Notes under the pieces: generated by a model
What the model was told of the DNA's origin: nothing
Database searches by the model: none
What the model saw: only the letters and a program-made list of their open reading frames with translations
Position numbers and translations under genes: made by a program
Shown here: one piece after another, positions 1 through 6,136 of the stretch
How the letters are laid out: the number at the start of each line of letters is the position of its first letter
Position numbering within the stretch: the stretch's first letter is position 1
Assembly: GCA_934481325.1 (NCBI GenBank)
Contig: CAKSPL010000042.1
Location: forward strand, 1-8,339
Origin: an uncultured Eubacteriales bacterium
GTDB taxonomy: Bacteria > Bacillota > Clostridia > Oscillospirales > CAG-272
DNA: 8,339 bases
Reading direction: 5' to 3'

Positions 1-2073
1 CTGGCACGGTTGCTCCTTTGCCGCGGATTTTCCGATGCGGAGGCAATCCGGCGGTTTCTCCGCCTGGAGGATACCTCCTTTCACAGCCCCTTTCTGCTCC
101 GGGATATGGACAAGGCGGTTGCGCGGGTGCGCGCCGCGGTGGAAAACGGGGAAAAAATCGCCATCTACGGAGATTATGACGTGGACGGCGTAACCTCGGT
201 CAGTCTGCTTTATCTGTATCTGACCGGGCTTGGCGCGGACGTGATTTATTATATACCCAGCCGGAGCGGGGAGGGCTACGGGCTTTCGGTTGCGGCGATG
301 GATCGGCTGTATGAGGAAGGCGCGCGTTGCATCGTGACCGTGGATACGGGAGTCACCGCCAACAAAGAGACGGAATATGCCAAAACGCTTGGGATGGATA
401 TGGTGATTACCGATCATCACGAGTGCCAGTTGCCGCTCCCGGCGGCGGTAGCGGTGGTTAATCCCCATCGCCCGGACTGCGGATACCCTTTCCGGGAGCT
501 TGCCGGCGTGGGCGTTGCGTTCAAGCTGTGCTGTGCGATTGAGGCAGCGATCGGGCAGGAAAACGGGGAGAGCGAGATGCAGGGCGTCGGTCGTGTGTCC
601 GCCCGCTTTGCGGACCTTGTTGCCATCGGCACGATTGCGGATGTGATGCCGATTGTGGATGAAAACCGCCTGATTGTAAAGCTGGGGCTTGCCCGGCTGT
701 CCGGGAATTGCAGGGAGGGGCTTGCCGCCCTGATGGAGGAATCCTCCCGTACCCCCGGCGGTCAGGTCAGAAAGAAAAAAATCACTTCCTCCACCGTCGG
801 GTTCGGCATCGCACCGCGCCTGAACGCGGCAGGGAGAATGAGCGACGCGACCCGCGCGGTGGAGTTGCTTCTTTGCGAGGATCGGGAGCGTGCCGCGGTG
901 CTTGCCGCCGAGCTGTGCGAAATCAACCGAAGACGGCAGACCGAGGAAAATGCCATTGCCGAGGAGGTCTATCGTCGGATTGCCCGGGATTTCGACCTGG
1001 ACACTACCCGCGTGTTGGTGTTGGAGGACGACGAATGGCGGCAGGGAATCATCGGAATCGTGGCATCCCGCGTGACGGAACGCTATGGACTGCCTTCTAT
1101 TCTCATCTCTTTTGACGGTGCCACCCGCGGCTTTGACAGCCCGGATGACTGCGGCAAAGGCTCCGGGCGCAGTGTCAAGGGGCTGAATCTGGTGGAGGCA
1201 CTCCGGGACAGTGAGGATCTGCTGGTAAAATTCGGCGGACACGAGCTGGCGGCAGGGTTGACCGTAACCCGCGGCAACATTGAAAAATTCCGCGAGCGCA
1301 TCAACGGCTACGCCGCAAAACGCCTGCCTGAGGGCGGCGTGCAGACCAGACTGGACGCGGATATGGAGCTGACGCTTGCGGATGTGACGATGGAATTTGC
1401 CGCGGAATTGGCAGAGCTGGAGCCTTACGGCACCGGAAACCCCACCCCGCAGTTTATCCTGCGTGACCTGTCGATTCTGCATATTACCGAGCTTTCCGGC
1501 GGCAAGCATCTCAAACTGTTGGTCGGTGACGGCAACGGCGTGATTTCCGCATTGCTGTTTTCCACGTCGCTCTCGGATTTCGGAATGCGGGAGGGCGATC
1601 TGGTGGATTTGCTCTGCACGGTCGGAATCAACGAATATCAGAACAACCGCACGGTACAGCTGACGGTTGTGGACAGCAAGCCGAGTGCCGCATATGCCCA
1701 AAAATGCGCCGACTGGGAGGCAGAGTACCGCGAAATCCGTTCCGGGGCAACCTTTGCGGATGCCGCTCTGATTCCCGAGCGGGAGGACTTTGCCAAGGTG
1801 TATACCGTGCTTCGGCGCGAGTTCCGCGCAGGGCACGACACCTTTCCGATTTCTTCTCTGCTCACACTGGTTAATACGGACGGTGAACGGAAAATTGCCT
1901 ACGTCACGCTTTGCTACATACTGGAAATCTTCAATGAGCTGAAAATCTGCGGCGTGGAGGAATTTCCGGGGCGGCTGTTCCGCTTTGATATTTACTTCAA
2001 TGCCGCCAAAACCAGCATTGAGAAATCACAGATACTGAAAAAACTGAAAAGCCAGCTCCGCGCGGCGAAATGA
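1..2073 (+). CDS. recJ: Single-stranded-DNA-specific exonuclease RecJ (5' end cut off by window)
   Basis: RecJ degrades single-stranded DNA 5'→3' in recombination and repair, acting in the cytoplasm with a RecQ-type helicase and on RecF-pathway gaps. The frame is open to base 1. The first visible residues (LLLCRGFSDAEAIRRFL) match the family's LLxxRG…FL region, so roughly 30–40 N-terminal residues lie upstream; the TTG at 10 is therefore unlikely to be the true start. Counting from that codon, the DHH phosphoesterase motifs are DYDVDG (55–60), VDTG (111–114), DHH (135–137) and GTIADVMP (207–214). The DHHA1 part has GSGRSVKG (384–391) and FGGHELAAG (408–416). EPYGTGNPTPQF (471–482) leads into the OB-fold. 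The last ~120 residues form the extra C-terminal region seen in Bacillota RecJ. All metal-binding motifs look intact. The stop overlaps a possible relA ATG at 2070. In many relatives apt follows recJ; here it does not. Confidence 0.97.
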   Translation: MARLLLCRGFSDAEAIRRFLRLEDTSFHSPFLLRDMDKAVARVRAAVENGEKIAIYGDYDVDGVTSVSLLYLYLTGLGADVIYYIPSRSGEGYGLSVAAMDRLYEEGARCIVTVDTGVTANKETEYAKTLGMDMVITDHHECQLPLPAAVAVVNPHRPDCGYPFRELAGVGVAFKLCCAIEAAIGQENGESEMQGVGRVSARFADLVAIGTIADVMPIVDENRLIVKLGLARLSGNCREGLAALMEESSRTPGGQVRKKKITSSTVGFGIAPRLNAAGRMSDATRAVELLLCEDRERAAVLAAELCEINRRRQTEENAIAEEVYRRIARDFDLDTTRVLVLEDDEWRQGIIGIVASRVTERYGLPSILISFDGATRGFDSPDDCGKGSGRSVKGLNLVEALRDSEDLLVKFGGHELAAGLTVTRGNIEKFRERINGYAAKRLPEGGVQTRLDADMELTLADVTMEFAAELAELEPYGTGNPTPQFILRDLSILHITELSGGKHLKLLVGDGNGVISALLFSTSLSDFGMREGDLVDLLCTVGINEYQNNRTVQLTVVDSKPSAAYAQKCADWEAEYREIRSGATFADAALIPEREDFAKVYTVLRREFRAGHDTFPISSLLTLVNTDGERKIAYVTLCYILEIFNELKICGVEEFPGRLFRFDIYFNAAKTSIEKSQILKKLKSQLRAAK

Positions 2074-2079
2074 AGGGGG
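2073..2079 (+). promoter_or_regulatory. Ribosome binding site deciding the relA start
   Basis: AAGGGGG begins on the last base of the recJ stop codon and ends 8 bases before the ATG at 2088. The in-frame ATG at 2070, which overlaps the recJ stop, has no purine-rich site at a suitable distance (CGCGGCGA lies upstream). This favours 2088 as the main relA start, although coupled re-initiation at 2070 cannot be excluded. Confidence 0.6.
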
Positions 2080-2087
2080 ATGAGACA

Positions 2088-4313
2088 ATGCCCGAAGAAG
2101 TAAGCACCGATTTCAAACAGCTGCTCAGCATTCTGGAGTCATCCGGGAGCCATTACAATATCGAAAAAATCACCAAAGCCTATGAATATGCGCGCCTGAT
2201 GCACGACGGGCAATTCCGCCAGAGCGGGGAACCGTATATTACCCACCCGCTTGCCGTGGCAAAAATCGTTGCCACGCTGGGGCTGGATTCCGATTCCATC
2301 TGTGCCGCGCTCCTGCACGATACGGTGGAGGACTGTGCCGACAAAACAAACCTCAAAGAACTGCAAAAACGGTTTGGCGCGGACGTGGCACTGCTGGTGG
2401 ACGGACTGACCAAAATCGTAACCCTGCAAACCGAGAATAAAGAAGAGGCGCACATCGAAACTCTTCGTAAGATGCTGCTTGCAATGTCCAAGGACATTCG
2501 GGTGATTTTCATCAAACTGTGTGACCGATTGCACAATATGCGCACGCTCGGTGCAAAGCCCCCGGAAAAACAGCGCATCACGGCACTGGAAACGATGCAC
2601 GTGTATGCTCCGCTTGCCCACCGCCTCGGTATGCAGCGCATCAAGCAGGAACTGGAAAACCTGAGCCTGAAATATCTTGACCCCTACGGCTATGCCGAGG
2701 TCAAGGCGGATGTGGAGCGGCGGTATGGAGAGCATACCGATTTCGTGGAGCAGATCCGCACCGAGGTTGACCGCAAAATGCGGGAGAACAATATCCACTT
2801 CACCCTGGAAGGGCGCATCAAGTCCGTATACAGCATCTACCGCAAAATGTATACGCAAAACAAGAGCTTTGACGAGATTTATGACTTCTATGCCCTCCGG
2901 ATTATCGTGGAAACCGAGCTAGAGTGCTACACCGCGCTCGGGATTATCCACGAGATGTACAAATCCATCCCGGGGCGTTTCAAGGACTATATTTCCACCC
3001 CGAAACCGAATATGTACCGTTCGCTTCATACCACGGTAATCGGGCGATACGGGATTCCCTTTGAGGTGCAGATCCGTACCCGTGAGATGCACCGGATTGC
3101 CGAATACGGCATTGCCGCGCACTGGAAGTACAAATCCGGCGCGCAGAGCAAGGAGGATATGGACAAGCGGCTGGAATGGGTGTCGCGCCTGATTGAAAAT
3201 GAGGGCGAAACCAAGGATCCGGACGAGTTTATGAACGCCTTCAAAACCGACGTATTTCAGGATGAGACCTTTGTGTTTACCCCGAAAGGTGACCTCATTA
3301 CTCTGCCGCAGGGTGCCACGGTGATTGACTTTGCGTATGCCATTCATTCCGCAGTCGGCAATAAAATGGTGGGTGCCAAAATCAACGGGATGATCGTGCC
3401 GATTGACCGCGTGCCGCAAAACGGCGAGATTGTGGAGATTCTTACCAGCGGAAGCAGTAAGGGTCCCTCGCGCGACTGGCTGAATATCGTGACCACCTCG
3501 GAGGCGCGCAATAAAATCCGCCAGTGGTTCAAAAAAGAAAAACGCGCGGATAACATTGCGGTCGGCAAGTCCGCCATCGAGCTGGAATTCAAGAAATACG
3601 GGCGACCCTCCACCGAGGCACAGCGCACGGAAATTGTGACCGCCACTGCTCAGCGCGTGGGTTACGCCAGTGCGGACGATTTGTACAATACCATCGGTTA
3701 CGGCGGGATTTCGGTGGCAAAAATCGCCCTTCGTCTGCGGGAGGAGTTTGACAAGGTCATCCGCCCCGAAGCCGTGGAGGCATCGGCTATCCCTACCGAG
3801 GCAGAGCAGATTCGCGTAGCGCAGAAGCCGCGCAAACTGCGGCAGGACAGCGGCATTGTGGTGGACGGCGAGTACGGTTGTCAGGTCAAGTTTGCCAAAT
3901 GCTGTAATCCCTTACCGGGGGATCGCGTGATCGGCTTTATTACGCGCGGTTTCGGCATTTCCATCCACAAGGTGGACTGTCCCAATGTGGAGAGCGGACT
4001 GAAAAAGCCCGAGTATCACGACCGATGGGTGGAGGCGCACTGGGATCTTGCCGGTAAGGCGAGCGAGGCCGGCGTGTATGAGGCTCACGTGCAGATTTTT
4101 GCCTATTCGAGTATGAAAATTCTGGCGGACATCACAATGGCACTGGCAGATATGAAGGTTCTGCTTTTGCAGATCAACACACAGAAAAAAAGTGACGGTC
4201 AGATGATTATCAACCTCAAAATCAGCTGTAAGAATGTGGATCATTATCATTCCATCGTTTCCCGGCTCAAAGGTCTGGACGATGTGATTGACGTGATCCG
4301 GGGGTACGTATGA
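2088..4313 (+). CDS. relA: Bifunctional (p)ppGpp synthetase/hydrolase, RelA/SpoT (Rel) family
   Basis: Makes (p)ppGpp from GTP/GDP and ATP on stalled ribosomes and also hydrolyses it, setting the stringent response. From the 2088 start the protein is 741 residues, normal for a Rel protein. The HD hydrolase domain has R44, H53, H77-D78 with E81-D82, and D146 in CDRLHN, so hydrolysis should work. The synthetase domain has GRIKSVYSIYRKM (242–254), YDFYALR (265–271), R297-F-K-D300 (the RxKD charge pattern of bifunctional enzymes, not the ExDD of RelA-only synthetases), Y310 and E326 in FEVQIRT. TGS spans about 395–455. The zinc-finger/CC region has C605-C606 and H627…C631, and an ACT domain fills about 660–741. 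All parts needed for ribosome sensing are present. The stop overlaps the dtd start by ATGA. The alternative start at 2070 adds six residues (MKGDET). Confidence 0.97.
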   Translation: MPEEVSTDFKQLLSILESSGSHYNIEKITKAYEYARLMHDGQFRQSGEPYITHPLAVAKIVATLGLDSDSICAALLHDTVEDCADKTNLKELQKRFGADVALLVDGLTKIVTLQTENKEEAHIETLRKMLLAMSKDIRVIFIKLCDRLHNMRTLGAKPPEKQRITALETMHVYAPLAHRLGMQRIKQELENLSLKYLDPYGYAEVKADVERRYGEHTDFVEQIRTEVDRKMRENNIHFTLEGRIKSVYSIYRKMYTQNKSFDEIYDFYALRIIVETELECYTALGIIHEMYKSIPGRFKDYISTPKPNMYRSLHTTVIGRYGIPFEVQIRTREMHRIAEYGIAAHWKYKSGAQSKEDMDKRLEWVSRLIENEGETKDPDEFMNAFKTDVFQDETFVFTPKGDLITLPQGATVIDFAYAIHSAVGNKMVGAKINGMIVPIDRVPQNGEIVEILTSGSSKGPSRDWLNIVTTSEARNKIRQWFKKEKRADNIAVGKSAIELEFKKYGRPSTEAQRTEIVTATAQRVGYASADDLYNTIGYGGISVAKIALRLREEFDKVIRPEAVEASAIPTEAEQIRVAQKPRKLRQDSGIVVDGEYGCQVKFAKCCNPLPGDRVIGFITRGFGISIHKVDCPNVESGLKKPEYHDRWVEAHWDLAGKASEAGVYEAHVQIFAYSSMKILADITMALADMKVLLLQINTQKKSDGQMIINLKISCKNVDHYHSIVSRLKGLDDVIDVIRGYV

Positions 4314-4600
4314 CGGCGGTATTGCAACGAGTGGATCGCGCGGAATGTACCGTGGAAGGAGAATCAACCGGCAAAATCGGCACGGGGCTTCTCGTCCTGC
4401 TCGGCGTAGCCGAGGGAGACACCGAGGCTGATGCCGCCGCACTGTACCGCTTTTTTGCGGCGGAGCTGGAAAGGGCGGGGGTGCCTGTGGCAACCGGGCG
4501 ATTCGGCGCGGATATGCGGCTGTCCATTGAGGCAAACGGACCCGTAACCATCGTGATGGAGAGCGGAAAATTGAAAAAAACAAAGGAGAACGGCAAATGA
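4310..4600 (+). CDS. dtd: D-aminoacyl-tRNA deacylase with a central in-frame deletion, probably inactive
   Basis: DTD removes D-amino acids (and glycine from tRNA-Ala) from mischarged tRNAs and is normally a homodimer of about 145–150 residues. This one has only 96. Residues 1–45 (MTAVLQRVDRAECTVEGE…, then GLLVLLGVAEGDTEADAAAL) match the normal N-terminus. Residues 46–85 (YRFFAAELERAGVPVATG, RFGADM, NGPVT) match the normal C-terminus. The roughly 60 residues between, which hold the RIFEDxxGKMN strand and the catalytic SQFTLYxDxxxGxRPSF segment, are missing with no frame change. The Gly-cisPro motif that rejects L-amino acids survives (G77-P78). The tail after GPVTIVMES is lysine-rich and slightly longer than usual. 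ATGA overlaps join it to relA and hemZ. Family membership is sure; loss of deacylase activity is inference. It may be a decaying gene kept for translational coupling, or a reduced variant. Confidence 0.88.
   Translation: MTAVLQRVDRAECTVEGESTGKIGTGLLVLLGVAEGDTEADAAALYRFFAAELERAGVPVATGRFGADMRLSIEANGPVTIVMESGKLKKTKENGK
4582..4588 (+). promoter_or_regulatory. Ribosome binding site of hemZ, inside the dtd 3' end
   Basis: AAAGGAG lies 8 bases before the hemZ ATG at 4597 and within the lysine-rich last codons of dtd (KTKEN). It is much stronger than the GGGGG just upstream of dtd, so hemZ should be able to start independently as well as by coupling through the ATGA overlap. Confidence 0.7.
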
Positions 4601-6090
4601 AACTGCACATCGAAGGGGATATCAACGAGTATTATGTGCAGACCCTGTGTATGATTTTTTACCCCGGTGAAAAATTCAACGAGGAAAAGGCGGAAGGGGA
4701 GCCGGAGCTGACCCTCACGCTCACCGAGCGGGAGGGCGGCTTTTTTGCCGCCGCGCGTTTGTCGCAGAACGGGAAGGAAGCCACTGCCGAAAAATTTCTC
4801 CCGGCAAGGGAGGATATGACAAGGGATCGCCTCAAAAAGCTGGCGGTCGGCTTTGCCGTACTCGGCGCGGCGGGGGAATTGCTCCGCTATCATCCGTCGT
4901 GGGGAATGCTGACCGGTGTGCGCCCCTCCAAGGTTGCCACCGAGCTTTTGCAGAAAGGACTTTCCCGCAACAGGGTGCGGCGGTTGCTGACGGCGGACTA
5001 TTTGGTTATCCCCAAAAAAGCAACGCTGGCAACCGACGTTGCCATCAGAGAACAGCAGATTATCGGCACCCCGTCGCCGCGGGATTGCAGTATTTATATT
5101 TCCATTCCGTTCTGCCCCTCGCGGTGTTCCTACTGCTCTTTCGTTTCCTACACCTCCAAAAGTCTGCTTTCTCTCATCCCGGATTATCTCACCCGGCTGA
5201 TGGAGGAGGTGCGGCAGAAATTTGCTGTGGCGCGGGAACTGGGGCTTCGGGTGCGCACGGTATACATCGGGGGCGGCACTCCCACCATTCTCACCGAGGA
5301 CCAGCTCCGCGCACTTCTTTCTCTGATTGCGGAGTGTATCGATGTCACGGCACTGGAAGAGTTTACGCTGGAATCCGGCAGACCCGACACCATCACCGCC
5401 GGAAAAATGGCGGTGGCAAAGGAATACGGCGTTACACGCGTCTGCGTGAATCCGCAAAGCCTTTGCGATGAGGTGCTGCGCGGCGTAGGGCGGATGCACA
5501 CGGCGGACGATTTCTTCCGCGCGTATTCTACCGCGCGGGAGTCCGGCATAAGTTGTATCAATACCGATCTGATCGTGGGTTTGCCCGGAGACTGCTTCAA
5601 AACCTTTTCCGATACCTTTGACAAAATCCTCACCCTGGAGCCGGAAAACATCACCGTTCACACCTTCTGCGTCAAGCGCGCGGCGGGGATTTTGCGGGAG
5701 GGAAAACGCCCGTATAACCTGCGCGGCGGCGATGCCGGCAAGTGTGTGGATTATTCACAGCTCCGCGCAGGGGCTACGGGGTACATTCCTTACTATATGT
5801 ACCGCCAGAAGAATATGGTGGGCAATTTTGAGAATGTGGGCTTTTGCAAAGAGGGAACCGAAGGATACTACAATATTTATATGATGGAGGAGGTTCATTC
5901 CATCTTTGCGGCAGGGGCGGGAGCCGTAACCAATCTGGTGGAATATCACGGAAACGAACCCGGCAAAAAAACCGTGATCCGGCGGCTCTTCAACCACAAA
6001 TATCCTTACGAATATTTAGGGGATGATGCCGCAACCGCCGAAATCCGCGAGATCAGAGAATTTTATCGGGAACGGGGCATCGGAAACTGA
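4597..6090 (+). CDS. hemZ: HemZ-family radical SAM protein, putative oxygen-independent coproporphyrinogen III dehydrogenase
   Basis: A cytoplasmic 4Fe-4S radical SAM enzyme of 497 residues, the usual HemZ length (about 500). The N-terminal third is the HemZ-specific region, with LTGVRPSKVATELL (105–117) and the KATL…REQQII stretch before the radical SAM barrel. The cluster motif is C173-x3-C177-x2-C180 in SIPFCPSRCSYCSF. GGGTPT (225–230) helps bind SAM. ESGRPDTIT (259–267), VNPQSL (284–289), GRMHTADD (298–305), INTDLIVGLPGD (321–332) and MYRQKNMVGNFENVGF (401–416) are family signatures. The position matching the fourth cysteine of E. coli HemN (CxxxCxxCxC) is F182, as in HemW-like proteins, so the named coproporphyrinogen reaction is a family annotation rather than something shown here. 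It follows dtd with an ATGA overlap, as hemZ follows the relA–dtd block in many Clostridia. No other haem gene is in the window. Confidence 0.93.
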   Translation: MKLHIEGDINEYYVQTLCMIFYPGEKFNEEKAEGEPELTLTLTEREGGFFAAARLSQNGKEATAEKFLPAREDMTRDRLKKLAVGFAVLGAAGELLRYHPSWGMLTGVRPSKVATELLQKGLSRNRVRRLLTADYLVIPKKATLATDVAIREQQIIGTPSPRDCSIYISIPFCPSRCSYCSFVSYTSKSLLSLIPDYLTRLMEEVRQKFAVARELGLRVRTVYIGGGTPTILTEDQLRALLSLIAECIDVTALEEFTLESGRPDTITAGKMAVAKEYGVTRVCVNPQSLCDEVLRGVGRMHTADDFFRAYSTARESGISCINTDLIVGLPGDCFKTFSDTFDKILTLEPENITVHTFCVKRAAGILREGKRPYNLRGGDAGKCVDYSQLRAGATGYIPYYMYRQKNMVGNFENVGFCKEGTEGYYNIYMMEEVHSIFAAGAGAVTNLVEYHGNEPGKKTVIRRLFNHKYPYEYLGDDAATAEIREIREFYRERGIGN

Positions 6091-6112
6091 CCCGGACGGG
6101 GGCGTCCGCGGG
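6091..6112 (+). repeat. GC-rich inverted repeat between hemZ and the flippase gene
   Basis: Starts directly after the hemZ stop. CGGACG (6093–6098) and CGTCCG (6103–6108) form a perfect 6-bp stem around GGGG, and CC/GG at 6091–6092 and 6111–6112 can extend it across a 2-base bulge. No T-run follows (the next bases are ATGCTCCTG), so it is not a typical intrinsic terminator. It could slow transcription, protect the hemZ 3' end or mark a processing point. A chance origin in GC-rich DNA is possible. Confidence 0.4.
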
Positions 6113-6124
6113 ATGCTCCTGAAT

Positions 6125-6130
6125 GGAGGG
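6125..6130 (+). promoter_or_regulatory. Ribosome binding site deciding the flippase TTG start
   Basis: GGAGGG lies 6 bases before the in-frame TTG at 6137. Other in-frame starts (ATG at 6023 or 6026 inside hemZ, ATG at 6113) have no such site, and the residues they would add are unlike the family. This is the best-supported start. Confidence 0.75.
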
Positions 6131-6136
6131 AATTCT

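Noticed and set aside
2139..2858. 239-codon open frame on the minus strand inside relA
   Set aside because: It lies opposite the conserved HD domain of Rel, has no family motif, and is explained by codon bias.
4430..4480. Possible frameshift at the T6 run in dtd hiding the missing active site
   Set aside because: The conserved parts on both sides are in the same frame and the DNA between them is simply absent; no other frame here encodes the SQFT segment.
4267..5661. 464-codon open frame on the minus strand across relA end, dtd and hemZ
   Set aside because: Its translation is rich in His, Arg, Pro and Gly with no recognisable domain, and it lies opposite a clear hemZ. Long antisense frames arise from the GC-biased codon use of the real gene.
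5945..5978. 7-bp inverted repeat ATCACGG / CCGTGAT with a 20-base gap
   Set aside because: It falls within conserved hemZ codons and has no T-run or operator-like context; chance is the simplest explanation.
6023..6136. Longer flippase N-terminus starting inside hemZ
   Set aside because: The extra residues (MMPQPPKSARSEN…) are the hemZ end read in another frame, with no ribosome binding site. The TTG at 6137 has GGAGGG at good spacing.
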